DNA of 64,000 nucleotides. It comes from Spiribacter halobius (GTDB taxonomy: Bacteria > Pseudomonadota > Gammaproteobacteria > Nitrococcales > Nitrococcaceae). Positions within the stretch are counted from its first letter, which is position 1; each line of letters begins with the position of its first letter. The position numbers and the translations under genes were made by a program. Shown in pieces: positions 16,519 through 28,769 of the stretch. Below the pieces are notes generated by a model. It saw only the letters and a list, made by a program, of their open reading frames with translations, did not search any database and was not told the DNA's origin. Location: the NCBI RefSeq assembly GCF_020883455.1, contig NZ_CP086615.1, positions 434,001 to 498,000 of the forward strand, given 5' to 3'.

Positions 16519-16637
16519 GTAGGTCGTGCGCGGCGGCGCCGCGTGCGACGTCCCGGGCCGGCGCTGGCGCACTCGGGCGCATCCGGTATGGCCGGCCGCG
16601 CGGGACGTCGCACGCGGCGCCGCCGCGCACGACCTAC
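16519..16637. repeat. Perfect 37-bp inverted repeat, family E, copy E1
   Basis: 16519-16555 is the exact reverse complement of 16601-16637, around a 45-base loop. The arm itself has an internal palindrome (GCGGCGGCGCCGC). The gap 16397-16804 between divergent pilS and sucC holds this element and no gene. It lies between two promoter regions, so it may insulate them. Confidence 0.92.
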
Positions 16638-16804
16638 GGCGGGCTCCTGTTGTAACGTGGCCAACGCGCTGATTCCGCGACGGGGTCGGCACATCAGTCT
16701 TCCCGGCAGCGCCCGCGCCGGGCAAGGGCGCCGGTCGGGCGCTTTTGAACCGCCAGGGCGTTTGGTGGAGAATGCCGTGTCTTTTTCAGGGAGGCAGGGC
16801 GCCC

Positions 16805-17974
16805 ATGAATCTTCACGAGTTCCAGGCGAAGCACATCTTCAGCCAGTACGGCATCCCGATCCCCAAGGGCTACGTCGCCCGCTCCCCGGCCGAGGCCAGG
16901 GCCGCGGCGGAGAAGCTCGGCGGCAAGGTCTGGGTGGTCAAGGCCCAGGTTCACGCGGGGGGCCGCGGCAAGGCCGGCGGGGTGAAGCTTGCAAAGACCC
17001 TCGACGAGGTGGCCGAGTACACAGAGGGCATGCTCGGCGAGCGCCTCGTCACTCACCAGACCGACGAGCACGGCCTGCCCATCAACTCGGTGATGATCGA
17101 GGAGGGGCTCGACATCGCCCGGGAGATCTACCTCGGCGCCCTGGTGGACCGCGGCAGCAAGCGGGTGGTGTTCATGGGGTCCGCCGCCGGCGGTATGGAC
17201 ATCGAGGAGGTGGCCGCCACCGAGCCGGAGAAGATCATCACCGTGCGGGTGAACCCGGTGGCCGGTCTGCAGCCCTACCAGTGCCGGCAGATGGGCTTCG
17301 CCCTCGGGCTCTCGCCCGCGCAGATCAAGCAGCTCACCCAGATCATGTCCGGGCTCTACCGCTGCTTCACCGAGCGCGATCTGAGCCTCATCGAGATCAA
17401 CCCGCTGATCGTCACCGGCGACGACGAGCTGCTGGCGCTGGATGCCAAGATCAACGTCGACGACAACGCCATCGAGGTGAACCGCCAGGCGGAGATCGCC
17501 GAGATGCGCGACGTCACCCAGGAGGACGAGACGGAGGTTCAGGCCGCCGAGCACGGCCTGAACTACATCACCCTGGACGGCAACATCGGCTGCATGGTCA
17601 ACGGGGCCGGCCTCGCCATGGCCACCATGGACGTGATCAAGCTCCACGGCGGGGAGCCCGCCAACTTCCTCGACGTCGGCGGCGGCACCAACAAGGAGCG
17701 CGTCACCGAGGCGTTCAAGATCATCTCGGCGAGCCCCGACGTGCAGGGCATTCTGGTGAACATCTTCGGCGGCATCGTCCGCTGCGACATGATCGCCGAG
17801 GGCATCATTGCGGCGGTGAAGGAGGTCGGGGTGCAGGCCCCGGTGGTCGTGCGCCTGGAGGGCACCAACGTCGAGCAGGGCAAGAAGCTGCTCGCCGAGA
17901 GCGGCCTGGACATCATCCCGGCGGACGATCTCACCGACGGCGCGAAGAAGGTCGTGGCCGCCGTTGGCGCCTGA
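16805..17974 (+). CDS. sucC: Succinyl-CoA synthetase beta subunit
   Basis: 389 residues, the normal length (about 388). Forms succinate, CoA and NTP from succinyl-CoA in the TCA cycle with SucD. Starts [20 protein letters not shown]; the ATP-grasp domain has [16 protein letters not shown] at about 46-61 and [10 protein letters not shown] near 198, and the C-terminal CoA-ligase domain has [22 protein letters not shown] precedes the ATG at 16805; an upstream in-frame ATG at 16745 lacks family similarity. Co-transcribed with sucD, 35 bases downstream. Confidence 0.97.
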   Translation: MNLHEFQAKHIFSQYGIPIPKGYVARSPAEARAAAEKLGGKVWVVKAQVHAGGRGKAGGVKLAKTLDEVAEYTEGMLGERLVTHQTDEHGLPINSVMIEEGLDIAREIYLGALVDRGSKRVVFMGSAAGGMDIEEVAATEPEKIITVRVNPVAGLQPYQCRQMGFALGLSPAQIKQLTQIMSGLYRCFTERDLSLIEINPLIVTGDDELLALDAKINVDDNAIEVNRQAEIAEMRDVTQEDETEVQAAEHGLNYITLDGNIGCMVNGAGLAMATMDVIKLHGGEPANFLDVGGGTNKERVTEAFKIISASPDVQGILVNIFGGIVRCDMIAEGIIAAVKEVGVQAPVVVRLEGTNVEQGKKLLAESGLDIIPADDLTDGAKKVVAAVGA

Positions 17975-18009
17975 CCGCGAACCCGGACAGACAACGAGGA
18001 ATCCGCACC

Positions 18010-18882
18010 ATGAGCATTCTGGTGGACAAGCACACCAAGGTCATCGTCCAGGGCTTCACCGGCAAGCAGGGCACCTTCCACGCCGAGCAGTGCATCGCCT
18101 ACGGCACCAACGTCGTCGGCGGCACGACACCAGGCCGAGGCGGCGAGACGCATCTGGATCGTCCGGTGTTCAACACCGTGCGTGACGCGGTGGACCAGAC
18201 CGGCGCCGACGCCTCCATGATCTACGTCCCGGCCGCCTTTGCCGCGGACGCGATCCTCGAGGCCGCCGAAGCGGGCATCAAGGTCATCGCCTGCATCACC
18301 GAGGGCATCCCGGTGCTGGACATGCTGAAGGTCAAGGCCGCGCTCGACTTCTACGACGCCACCCTCATCGGCCCCAACTGCCCCGGCATCATCACCCCCA
18401 ACGAGTGCAAGATCGGCATCATGCCGGGCCACATCCACAAGGCCGGCTCCATCGGCATCGTCTCCCGCTCGGGCACCCTCACCTACGAGGCGGTGAAGCA
18501 GACCACCGACATCGGCCTCGGTCAGAGCACCTGTGTCGGCATCGGCGGCGACCCGATCCAGGGCATGAGCTTCATCGACGTCCTCGAGCGCTTCGAGGCC
18601 GACCGCCAGACCAAGGGCATGGTGATGGTGGGCGAGATCGGCGGTACCGCCGAGGAGGAGGCCGCGGAGTTCATCCAGTCCAACGTGCGCAAGCCCGTGG
18701 TGGCGTACATCGCCGGCGTCACCGCACCCCCCGGCAAGCGCATGGGCCACGCCGGCGCCATCATCAGCGGCGGCAAGGGCACGGCCAGGGACAAGTTCGG
18801 CGCCCTGGAGAAGGCCGGCGTGGCCACCGTCCGCTCCCCGGCCGAAATCGGCGAGCGCGTGAGCGAGTTCTTCACGGGCTGA
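18010..18882 (+). CDS. sucD: Succinyl-CoA synthetase alpha subunit
   Basis: 290 residues, full length. [13 protein letters not shown] binds CoA and His247 in [14 protein letters not shown] is the phosphohistidine. The nucleotide and CoA folds are complete. Follows sucC, as usual. In many Gammaproteobacteria these genes lie beside sucAB; here they stand between the pil regulators and nadE. A family A inverted repeat follows 33 bases after the stop. Confidence 0.97.
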   Translation: MSILVDKHTKVIVQGFTGKQGTFHAEQCIAYGTNVVGGTTPGRGGETHLDRPVFNTVRDAVDQTGADASMIYVPAAFAADAILEAAEAGIKVIACITEGIPVLDMLKVKAALDFYDATLIGPNCPGIITPNECKIGIMPGHIHKAGSIGIVSRSGTLTYEAVKQTTDIGLGQSTCVGIGGDPIQGMSFIDVLERFEADRQTKGMVMVGEIGGTAEEEAAEFIQSNVRKPVVAYIAGVTAPPGKRMGHAGAIISGGKGTARDKFGALEKAGVATVRSPAEIGERVSEFFTG

Positions 18883-18915
18883 GTCCTGCGCCGTGCCTGT
18901 TTTAGGGCCTGCTTG

Positions 18916-19040
18916 AAACACAACGACACCACGAGCACAACGGATCACAACGATTAGAGAAAGGCTGGATGGGGCAATTTCGTGCTCTATCCATTCCTTC
19001 TACCGTTGTGATTCGTTGTGACCGTGGTGTCGTGGTGTTT
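18916..19040. repeat. Long inverted repeat, family A, copy A2
   Basis: Left arm 18916-18952 (AAACACAACGACACCACGAG...) pairs with right arm 19004-19040 with only a few mismatches; loop 51 bases. Same CACAACG/CACCACG unit structure as at 2807 and 37504. Lies between sucD and nadE, both on the plus strand, so it probably ends or attenuates sucCD transcripts. Confidence 0.9.
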
Positions 19041-19155
19041 GATCCCGGCGCTGGAACGGAGTCGATCGGCGCCGGAGCGGAACCAACCGCATTCCCGGGC
19101 GGCGCCGGGTTCGGTAGCATCGGGTGCTCTTCCACGGCGCTGACGGGGCGGCCCG

Positions 19156-21385
<2,230 letters not shown>

Positions 21386-21396
21386 GCCCGGGCGCC

Positions 21397-22302
21397 TCAG
21401 ACCCCCGGTCCAGGCCCTGGTATCGGGCTCGGGCCGCCCGGCCCCGGCGGGCGCGGTGCCGGCGGTGCCGGCTGCGGCTGGTCCTGACCGGGCAGCGGTA
21501 CCGACTCCCCATCGTCGGACTCCGGCGGATCCGGCAGCTCCGGGATCCCGTCCCTCGCCGGAGCCTCGAAGCGCCCGCTGGTGGGCAGGTCGAGCTGGCG
21601 CACCCGGGCGACGCTGGCGGCGAGGTCCTGCAGCTCGAGGGCGCGGTAGGCGGTCTCGAGGACGTCCAGGGCGCCGGGTATGGCCACAGTCCGCGGGTAG
21701 TTGTCCAGCACGTGGATCGAGCGCCGGGCGGCGGCGACCCACGCCTGGCGGGCGGCGTAGAATTCCGCCACCGAGAGCTCGTAGCTCGCGAGCTGATCGA
21801 AGATTACCGCCATGCGCGCCTCGGCGTCGCTGCGGTAGTCGCTGTCCGGGAAGCGTTCCACCAGGGTCCGCAGGGCCTGATAGGCGCGCTCCAGGGGCAC
21901 CGGGTCACGGGCGCTGCGCTCGATCCCGAACCAGCGCGTGAGCGTATCCTGCCCGGCCTCCTGCTGGGCGACGCCCTCCATGTACCAGCTGTAGGGCACT
22001 GCCGGATGGCGCGGGTTGATGCGCCGGAAGCGCTCCGCGGCGGCCACGGCGGACTCGGTTTCGCCGGCGCGGTAGTAGACGTAGATGATGTCGAGCTGCG
22101 CCTGGGTGGCGTAGGCGCCGAACGGGTACTGCGCCTGCAGCGCCTCGAGCTCCTGGGTGGCGGTGGTCCAGTCGCCGCGCTCGATGGCCGCGGTGGCGGA
22201 CTCGTACAGCTCGGCGGCGGCGGCGTCGTCGTCCACCGGCTCGTTGGACGCGCATCCGGCGAGGAGCAGAGCCAGCGCGAGAGTAGCAAGGAGGCGCAGC
22301 AT
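21397..22302 (-). CDS. bamD: Outer membrane protein assembly factor BamD
   Basis: 301 residues. Lipoprotein signal with lipobox LLAGC (Cys17), then TPR-like helical repeats (LYESATAAIERGDWTTATQE, YATQAQLDIIYVYYRAGE, DSDYRSDAEARMAVIFDQLA), the layout of BamD in the BAM complex at the inner face of the outer membrane. The C-terminal ~55 residues form a Pro-rich tail (PPAPRPPGPGGPSP) longer than in E. coli BamD; it may reach the peptidoglycan or partners. Divergent from rluD, as in many Gammaproteobacteria. Confidence 0.93.
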   Translation of the reverse strand: MLRLLATLALALLLAGCASNEPVDDDAAAAELYESATAAIERGDWTTATQELEALQAQYPFGAYATQAQLDIIYVYYRAGETESAVAAAERFRRINPRHPAVPYSWYMEGVAQQEAGQDTLTRWFGIERSARDPVPLERAYQALRTLVERFPDSDYRSDAEARMAVIFDQLASYELSVAEFYAARQAWVAAARRSIHVLDNYPRTVAIPGALDVLETAYRALELQDLAASVARVRQLDLPTSGRFEAPARDGIPELPDPPESDDGESVPLPGQDQPQPAPPAPRPPGPGGPSPIPGPGPGV

Positions 22303-22372
22303 GCAGCGGTCCGTGGCGTGTGCAGTGAAGCCGACAGTCTAGAGAAAAGTGTGGTCCTGTGAAGGGGCGACG

Positions 22373-23323
22373 ATGAGCCGAGAAGAAACCATCCAACGCG
22401 CGGCGGTGATCCCGGAGGCGGCCGCCGGCCAGCGCCTGGACCGGGCGCTGGCGGAGCTCTTCCCGGAGTTCTCCCGCAGCCGCCTGCAGCGCTGGCTGCG
22501 CGAGGGGGCGCTGCGCGTGGACGGAGCGACACCGCGGCCGCGGGCGGCGGTGCAGGGTGGCGAGCAGGTCGTGCTGGAGGCGGTGCTGGAGGCCGAGGGT
22601 CCGGCAGAGGCGGAGGCCATTCCGCTCACCGTGGTGCACGAGGACGACAGCCTGCTGGTGATCGACAAGCCGGCGGGCCTGGTGGTGCATCCGGGGGCGG
22701 GCAACCGCGAGGGCACACTGCAGAACGCCCTGCTGCACCACGACCCGGCACTGGCCGCCGTGCCCCGTGCCGGCATCGTCCATCGGCTCGACCGCGAGAC
22801 CTCGGGGCTCATGGTCGTGGCCCGCACGCTGCCGGCCCACACCGACCTCGTCGCCCAGCTCCAGGCGCGCAGCGTGGGCCGGGAGTATCTGGCCCTGGTG
22901 GCGGGCACCTTCACCGCCGGGGGCCACGTCGAGGCCGCCATCGGCCGCCATCCGCGGGACCGCCTGCGCATGGCGGTGCGGGAGGACGGCAAGCCGGCGG
23001 TCACCCACTATCGCATCGAGCGGCGCTTTCCGGCGCATACGCTGCTGCGCTGCCGCCTCGAGACCGGCCGCACCCACCAGATCCGCGTGCATATGGCCCA
23101 CATCCGTCATCCCATCGTGGGTGACCCGCTCTATGGCGGGCGGCTGCGCCTGCCCCCCGGCGCCGACAAGACGGTGACCGACGCCCTGCGCGGCTTCCGC
23201 CGCCAGGCCCTGCACGCCGAGCGGCTCACCCTCCGCCATCCGGCCACCGGTGAGACGCTGAGCTGGACCTCCCCGCTGCCGGCGGACTTCGACAGCCTGC
23301 TCCGGGTGCTGGCGGACCGGTAG
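22373..23323 (+). CDS. rluD: 23S rRNA pseudouridine synthase RluD
   Basis: 316 residues. S4-like RNA-binding domain at about 18-70 ([20 protein letters not shown]), then the RluA-type catalytic domain with HRLDRETSG, catalytic Asp140, and [12 protein letters not shown]. RluD makes pseudouridines 1911, 1915 and 1917 in helix 69 of 23S rRNA; the bamD-rluD-pgeF-clpB context supports RluD over RluC. ATG at 22373 has AAGGGG upstream. Confidence 0.93.
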   Translation: MSREETIQRAAVIPEAAAGQRLDRALAELFPEFSRSRLQRWLREGALRVDGATPRPRAAVQGGEQVVLEAVLEAEGPAEAEAIPLTVVHEDDSLLVIDKPAGLVVHPGAGNREGTLQNALLHHDPALAAVPRAGIVHRLDRETSGLMVVARTLPAHTDLVAQLQARSVGREYLALVAGTFTAGGHVEAAIGRHPRDRLRMAVREDGKPAVTHYRIERRFPAHTLLRCRLETGRTHQIRVHMAHIRHPIVGDPLYGGRLRLPPGADKTVTDALRGFRRQALHAERLTLRHPATGETLSWTSPLPADFDSLLRVLADR

Positions 23324-23332
23324 GCTGCGGTC

Positions 23333-24073
23333 ATGAGCGTCAGACATCTGTTACTTCCCGACTGGCCTCGGCCTCCGGGGGTGTGCGCCCTGGCGACCAC
23401 CCGGGCTGGTGGTGTCAGCAAGCCCCCGTTCGACACCCTGAACCTGGGCACCCGTGCCGGCGACGACCCGTCGGCCGTCGCCGCCAATCGCGGGCGCCTC
23501 CGGCATCTGGCGGCTCTACCCGCCGTACCGTCCTGGCTCGCCCAGGTTCACGGGCGTCGTGTGGTGCACGCCGACGAGGTGATGCCGGATGTCACCGAGG
23601 CGGACGCGGTGTGGAGCGACCGGCCGGGGGCCGTGTGCGCCGTGCTGGTGGCGGACTGCCTGCCTGTCCTGCTCGCCGACCGTGACGGCCGTTGCGTCGC
23701 CGCCGCCCATGCCGGCTGGCGCGGCCTCGCCGGTGGGGTGCTGGAGGCGACGGTGGCGGCGCTCCCGGTTGGCCCGGGCGCCCTCGTCGCGTGGCTCGGC
23801 CCGTGTATCGGGCCCGACGCCTTTGAGGTCGGCGTCGAGGTGCGGGAGGCCTTCCTGGACGGTGATAGCGGGGCCACCGGGTGCTTCCGGCCGTCTCCGG
23901 CCGGGCGCTGGCTGGCGGACCTGGGCGGCCTTGCCCGCCGCCGCCTCGCCGGCGCGGGGGTGGCCGCCATCCACGGCGGTGGCCTTTGCACCTACAGCGA
24001 CCCCGCACGCTTCTTCTCCTACCGCCGCGACGGCCGCACCGGACGCATGGCGGCACTGGTCTGGATGCAGTAA
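23333..24073 (+). CDS. pgeF: Peptidoglycan editing factor PgeF / purine nucleoside phosphorylase (YfiH family)
   Basis: 246 residues of the YfiH family: LAQVHGRRVV, VADCLPVLLAD and AAAHAGWRGLAGG carry the His/Cys/His zinc site (in AQVHG, ADC and AHAGWRG). Members are reported as purine nucleoside phosphorylases/adenosine deaminases and as editing factors that prevent misincorporation of serine into peptidoglycan. Starts 9 bases after rluD and is surely in its operon. Confidence 0.92.
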   Translation: MSVRHLLLPDWPRPPGVCALATTRAGGVSKPPFDTLNLGTRAGDDPSAVAANRGRLRHLAALPAVPSWLAQVHGRRVVHADEVMPDVTEADAVWSDRPGAVCAVLVADCLPVLLADRDGRCVAAAHAGWRGLAGGVLEATVAALPVGPGALVAWLGPCIGPDAFEVGVEVREAFLDGDSGATGCFRPSPAGRWLADLGGLARRRLAGAGVAAIHGGGLCTYSDPARFFSYRRDGRTGRMAALVWMQ

Positions 24074-24249
24074 TCGGGGCCAGCGCGTTCCGGTGGGGGT
24101 CGGCAGCGGGTTCACGGCATGGGATGTCGCACACGGCTACGCCCTGGACGACACGTGGAACACCTTCGCGTATGACCGCGATCGCGGGCGCGGCCGCGCT
24201 TTCGGCCCTCTCCCATTGACCCTGGTCAAGTCTTTTCCACAGCCCACCA

Positions 24250-24278
24250 TTGGAAAGCCCGGGGCAGCCCCTCATCTA
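24250..24278 (+). promoter_or_regulatory. Candidate heat-shock (sigma-32) promoter of clpB
   Basis: TTGGAA at 24250-24255 and CCTCATCTA at 24270-24278, 14 bases apart, resemble the RpoH elements CTTGAA and CCCCATNTA (one mismatch in the -10). It lies 43 bases before the clpB start. A short palindrome TTGACCCTGGTCAA at 24216-24229 is just upstream. The rest of 24074-24321 shows nothing recognisable. Confidence 0.4.
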
Positions 24279-24321
24279 GGGAGGCATAGTCGCAACGCAA
24301 GATTTTCGAGGTTTTCTCCCC

Positions 24322-26919
24322 ATGCGGATGGACAAGCTCACGACGAAATTCCAGCAGGCGCTGGCCGAGGCGCAGTCGGTGGCGGTGGGCCGGGATCACC
24401 AGTTCATCGAGCCCGAGCACCTGATGACCGCCATGCTCGACCAGGAGGGGGGCGGCGTGCGCCACCTGCTGCAGCAGGCCGGCGTCAACGTCAACTACCT
24501 GCGCTCGCAGCTCGGCAATGCGCTGGACCGCCTGCCCACGGTCTCGGGCACGGGCGGCGAGGTGCACATCTCCAACGAGCTCGGGCGCCTGCTCAATCTC
24601 ACCGACAAGCTCGCCCAGAAGCGCAAGGATCAGTACGTCTCGAGCGAGCTGTTCCTGCTCGCGGCGGTGCAGGATGGCAAGTCCCGCCTCGGCGAGGTGC
24701 TGACCAAGTCGGGGGCCAACGCGAGTGCCCTGGAGCAGGCCATTGACGAGGCCCGCGGCGGCGAGAGCGTGGACGACCCGAACGCCGAGGACCAGCGCCA
24801 GGCGCTGGAGAAGTACACCATCGACCTCACCGAGCGCGCCGAGCAGGGCAAGCTCGATCCGGTGATCGGCCGCGACGAGGAGATCCGGCGCACCGTGCAG
24901 GTGCTCCAGCGCCGCACCAAGAACAACCCGGTGCTGATCGGTGAGCCCGGCGTCGGCAAGACGGCCATCGTCGAGGGCCTTGCCCAGCGCATCGTCAACG
25001 GCGAGGTGCCGGAGGCGCTGAAGAACAAGCGTGTGCTGGCGCTGGACATGGGCGCGCTGGTGGCCGGCGCGAAGTACCGCGGTGACTTCGAGGAGCGCAT
25101 GAAGGCGATCCTCAAGGATCTCGCCAAGCAGGAGGGGGAGATCATCCTCTTCATCGACGAGATCCACACCATTGTCGGCGCCGGCAGGGCCGAGGGCTCC
25201 ATGGACGCCGGCAACATGCTCAAGCCCGCCCTCGCCCGGGGCGAGCTGCATTGCATCGGCGCCACCACGCTCGATGAGTACCGCAAGAACATCGAGAAGG
25301 ACGCCGCTCTCGAGCGGCGCTTCCAGAAGGTGCTGGTGGACGAGCCGAGCGTGGAGGACACGGTGGCCATCCTGCGCGGCCTGAAGGAGCGCTACGAGGT
25401 CCACCACGGCGTGGAGATCACCGACCCGGCCATCGTCGGGGCGGCGACGCTCTCGCATCGTTACATCACCGACCGCAAGCTGCCGGACAAGGCCATCGAC
25501 CTCATCGACGAGGCGGCGAGCCGCATCCGCATCGAGATCGACTCCAAGCCCGAGGAGATGGACCGGCTGGAGCGGCGGCTCATCCAGCTCAAGATCGAGC
25601 GCGAGGCGCTCAACAAGGAGACCGACGAGGCCTCGAAGAAGCGGCTCGCCTCGCTGGAGGAGGAGATCGCCGAGATCGAGCGCGAGTACAACGAGCTCGA
25701 GGAGATCTGGAACTCCGAGAAGGCGGCGGTGGAGGGCACCCAGCACATCAAGGAGGCGCTGGAGCAGGCCCGTCAGGAGCTCGAGACGGCCCGCCGCGCC
25801 GGCGACCTCGGGCGGATGTCCGAGCTGCAGTACGGGCGCATCCCCGAGCTCGAGCGCCAGCTCGACATGGCCGCCCAGGCCGAGATGCAGGAGATGCGGC
25901 TGCTGCGGAACAGCGTCACCGAGGAGGAGATCGCCGAGGTGGTGTCCAAGTGGACGGGGATCCCCGTCTCGAAGATGCTCGAGGGCGAGCGCGACAAGCT
26001 CCTGCGCATGGAGGAGGCGCTGCGCGAGCGCGTGGTGGGCCAGGACGAGGCAGTGGCCGCGGTTTCCAACGCCATCCGCCGCTCCCGCGCGGGGCTCGCC
26101 GACCCGAACCGGCCGAACGGCTCGTTCCTCTTCCTCGGGCCGACGGGTGTCGGCAAGACGGAGCTCTGCAAGGCGCTGGCCGGCTTCCTGTTCGACACCG
26201 AGGAGGCGATGATCCGCATCGACATGTCGGAGTTCATGGAGAAGCACTCCGTCGCGCGGCTCATCGGCGCGCCGCCGGGCTATGTCGGCTATGAGGAGGG
26301 CGGCTATCTCACCGAGCACGTGCGCCGCAAGCCCTACTCGGTGATCCTGCTCGACGAGGTGGAGAAGGCCCATGCGGATGTGTTCAACATCCTGCTGCAG
26401 GTGCTGGACGACGGCCGGCTCACGGACAGCCACGGGCGTACCGTGGACTTCCGCAACACGGTCATCGTCATGACCTCCAACCTCGGCTCGCACCTGATCC
26501 AGGAGCAGGGCAGCGAGGAGGACTACGACGAGATGAAGCGGACGGTGATGGGTGTGGTCTCCCAGCACTTCCGCCCGGAGTTCCTCAACCGGATCGACGA
26601 CGTGGTGGTCTTCCACGCCCTTGGTCGCGAGCACATCCGCCGGATCACCGGCATTCAGGTGCGCTACCTCAGCGAGCGCCTGCGTGACCGGGATATGGAC
26701 CTGGAGCTCAGCGAAGCAGCGCTGGACCTCATCGGCGAGGCGGGCTTCGACCCGATCTACGGCGCCCGGCCGCTGAAGCGGGTGCTCCAGCAGCGGGTGG
26801 AGAACGCCCTCGCCCAGCGCATCCTGCAGGGCGACTTCGGACCCGGCGACCATATCCGGGTGGACGTCGAGAACGGCGAGCTCACCTTCGAGCGGGTGGC
26901 CGAGGCCGAGGTGGCCTGA
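24322..26919 (+). CDS. clpB: ATP-dependent disaggregase ClpB
   Basis: 865 residues, full length. Clp N-domain (1-145), first AAA+ module with GEPGVGKTA, the coiled-coil middle domain (about 410-525, [18 protein letters not shown] and neighbours), second AAA+ with GPTGVGKTE, and the D2-small domain at the end. With DnaK it resolubilises aggregated proteins. Starts [19 protein letters not shown], the standard N-terminus. The candidate RpoH promoter upstream fits heat-shock induction. A family D inverted repeat follows at 26944. Confidence 0.97.
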   Translation: MRMDKLTTKFQQALAEAQSVAVGRDHQFIEPEHLMTAMLDQEGGGVRHLLQQAGVNVNYLRSQLGNALDRLPTVSGTGGEVHISNELGRLLNLTDKLAQKRKDQYVSSELFLLAAVQDGKSRLGEVLTKSGANASALEQAIDEARGGESVDDPNAEDQRQALEKYTIDLTERAEQGKLDPVIGRDEEIRRTVQVLQRRTKNNPVLIGEPGVGKTAIVEGLAQRIVNGEVPEALKNKRVLALDMGALVAGAKYRGDFEERMKAILKDLAKQEGEIILFIDEIHTIVGAGRAEGSMDAGNMLKPALARGELHCIGATTLDEYRKNIEKDAALERRFQKVLVDEPSVEDTVAILRGLKERYEVHHGVEITDPAIVGAATLSHRYITDRKLPDKAIDLIDEAASRIRIEIDSKPEEMDRLERRLIQLKIEREALNKETDEASKKRLASLEEEIAEIEREYNELEEIWNSEKAAVEGTQHIKEALEQARQELETARRAGDLGRMSELQYGRIPELERQLDMAAQAEMQEMRLLRNSVTEEEIAEVVSKWTGIPVSKMLEGERDKLLRMEEALRERVVGQDEAVAAVSNAIRRSRAGLADPNRPNGSFLFLGPTGVGKTELCKALAGFLFDTEEAMIRIDMSEFMEKHSVARLIGAPPGYVGYEEGGYLTEHVRRKPYSVILLDEVEKAHADVFNILLQVLDDGRLTDSHGRTVDFRNTVIVMTSNLGSHLIQEQGSEEDYDEMKRTVMGVVSQHFRPEFLNRIDDVVVFHALGREHIRRITGIQVRYLSERLRDRDMDLELSEAALDLIGEAGFDPIYGARPLKRVLQQRVENALAQRILQGDFGPGDHIRVDVENGELTFERVAEAEVA

Positions 26920-26943
26920 CGCTGCCCTGGCGGAGGCTGCCCC

Positions 26944-27045
26944 GTGGGAGCGGCCTCCGACCGCGAAACGCCGCGCAGCGGCATACCGGACCGGGCTCTG
27001 CACGCTCCCGCGGTCGGAGGTCGCTTCGGTCGGGGGCGCTCCCGC
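26944..27045. repeat. Inverted repeat, family D, copy D1
   Basis: GTGGGAGCGGCCTCCGACCG at the left and the matching CGCGGTCGGAGG (27009-27020) and CGCTCCCGC (27037-27045) at the right. It fills the gap between clpB and the convergent transporter gene, so a terminator role for either is plausible. Confidence 0.75.
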
Positions 27046-27054
27046 GGCGCCTGC

Positions 27055-27981
27055 TCAGGCCCGCTCCAGCAGGCTCAGCACCACCGGCAGGGTTACCGCC
27101 GCGGCGGCGGTCTGCAGCGTAAGGATGCTGGCGACCAGGCGGTGATCGCCGCCCATCTGCCGCGCCAGGATGTAGGCCGAGGGCGCGGTGGGCAGGGCCG
27201 CGATGAGCACCAGCGCCCGGGTCTCGAGGGTGTCCAGGGCGAACAGCCCGGCCGCGAGCCAGGCCACTGCCGGCATGAGGGCGAGCTTGAGCACGGTGGT
27301 CTGCACCAGGGTGCCGGCATCCCGCCAGACGCGGCTAAGCCGCAGCCCCGCCCCGACGGTCATCAGCCCGAGCGGCACCGCCGCCGAACCGGCGATGTCG
27401 AGCAGCGAGGCGAGGTGCGTGTTGAGGCCGATACCGGTGAGGTTGAGCGCGAGTCCGGCGAGGCAGGCGAGGATCAGCGGGTTGCGGGCAAGCCCCCGGG
27501 CCAGTGCCCCGGCGTCCGTCGCGCCGCCCGCGTAGATCGTCAGCATCAGCACCGAGCCGACGTTCACCAGCGGTATGAGCAGGGCCAGCACCAGCGCCGC
27601 CGGCGCCATCACCGGCTCGCCGTAGAGGGCCAGCGCGATGGCGATGCCCAGATAGGTGTTGAAGCGCACCGCGCCCTGGTACACGGAGGTGAGGCCCGGG
27701 CCGTCCACCCGCAGCAACGGCCGCAACGCGAACAGGGCGGCGCTCATGGCCAGAATCGTCAGTGTCGTCGCCGCCACCATCCCTGGCAGCTGGCTTGCGG
27801 CTACGTCCGCCGTGGCGAGCCCCTCCACCAGCAGCGCCGGGAACAGTACGTAGTAGATCAGCCGCTCGAGCCGCGACCAGAAGTCGCCACCGGGGAAGTC
27901 CAGGCGCTGCAGCACCGCGCCCGCCACGATAAGGGCGAACAGCGGCAGCAGTGCGGCAAGGATGGGGCCGAGATTGCTCAC
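27055..27981 (-). CDS. AEC family transporter (auxin efflux carrier-type)
   Basis: 308 residues with ten hydrophobic segments arranged 5+5, as in the AEC family (MdcF/YfdV-like). Conserved features seen are FPALLVEGLA after the first helices, QGAVRFNTYLGIAIA in the middle and LPTAPSAYILARQMGGD near the end. Bacterial members move malonate, malate or other small acids; the substrate here is unknown. A stand-alone gene convergent with clpB. Confidence 0.88.
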   Translation of the reverse strand: MSNLGPILAALLPLFALIVAGAVLQRLDFPGGDFWSRLERLIYYVLFPALLVEGLATADVAASQLPGMVAATTLTILAMSAALFALRPLLRVDGPGLTSVYQGAVRFNTYLGIAIALALYGEPVMAPAALVLALLIPLVNVGSVLMLTIYAGGATDAGALARGLARNPLILACLAGLALNLTGIGLNTHLASLLDIAGSAAVPLGLMTVGAGLRLSRVWRDAGTLVQTTVLKLALMPAVAWLAAGLFALDTLETRALVLIAALPTAPSAYILARQMGGDHRLVASILTLQTAAAAVTLPVVLSLLERA

Positions 27982-28052
27982 GGGTGGTCGCTGTGGTCGT
28001 GGTGTCGGAGGCCGCCACCCCGGCGCCGCCAGGGCGGCGGCGCCGGGGTGGG

Positions 28053-28637
28053 TCAGTCGTGGCTGATGCGCGTGCCGAGAACGGCCAGGAACTGCGCGAG
28101 CCAGGCGGGATGGGCCGGCCAGGCCGGTGCGGTGACGAGATGGCCGTCGGTGACCGCATCGTTCACCTCGATCTCCGCGTACTCGCCGCCGGCGAGCCGC
28201 ACCTCCGGGGCGCAGGCCGGGTAGGCGGAGACGCGTCGGCCCTTGATGGTCTGGGCCGCGGCCAGTATCTGGGCGCCATGACAGATCACGGCCATGGGCT
28301 TACCGGCGCTGTCGAACTGGCGGACCAGGTCGAGCACGCGCTCGTCGAGCCGCAGGTATTCCGGTGCGCGGCCGCCAGGCAGAACCAGCGCATCGTACTG
28401 CGACGCCTCGACCGTGGCGAAGCTCGCGTTGAGCTGGAAGTTGTGGCCGGGCTTCTCGGTGTACGTCTGATCGCCCTCGAAGTCGTGAATGGCCGTGCGC
28501 ACGCCCTCGCCGGCATGGCGGTCGGGACAGACGGCGTGCACCGTATGGCCCACCGCCTGCAGCGCCTGAAAGGGCACCATGATCTCGTAGTCCTCGCCGA
28601 AGTCGCCGACAATCATCAGGATCCGCTTTCCGCTCAT
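28053..28637 (-). CDS. DJ-1/PfpI family protein
   Basis: 194 residues. Glu15 (FGEDYE) and nucleophile-elbow Cys119-His120 in [10 protein letters not shown] define the family. Members include deglycases, chaperones and proteases, often stress related; the activity cannot be told. The length is slightly above PfpI (166) with insertions before the elbow. AAGGAGG lies nine bases upstream of the ATG. Divergent from the acyl-CoA dehydrogenase gene. Confidence 0.88.
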   Translation of the reverse strand: MSGKRILMIVGDFGEDYEIMVPFQALQAVGHTVHAVCPDRHAGEGVRTAIHDFEGDQTYTEKPGHNFQLNASFATVEASQYDALVLPGGRAPEYLRLDERVLDLVRQFDSAGKPMAVICHGAQILAAAQTIKGRRVSAYPACAPEVRLAGGEYAEIEVNDAVTDGHLVTAPAWPAHPAWLAQFLAVLGTRISHD

Positions 28638-28769
28638 GGGGTCGTCCTCCTTGGTGGCGCGACGCCGAGCACTGTACCGCGGGCGATGGCTCAGCGGGCA
28701 GCCTCGCTTGACGTTTGGCGCCCGCGGCGGTGTGCTAGCTGAAAACGCCTCGCCGCTGCGGAGGCCGCC

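Noticed and set aside
24216-24229. TTGACC as a sigma-70 -35 box for clpB
   Set aside because: No acceptable -10 lies 16-19 bases downstream.
24226-27003. A 925-codon open frame on the minus strand opposite clpB
   Set aside because: It mirrors clpB in GC-rich DNA; the product is Leu/His/Arg-rich without motifs, while the plus strand encodes a complete ClpB.
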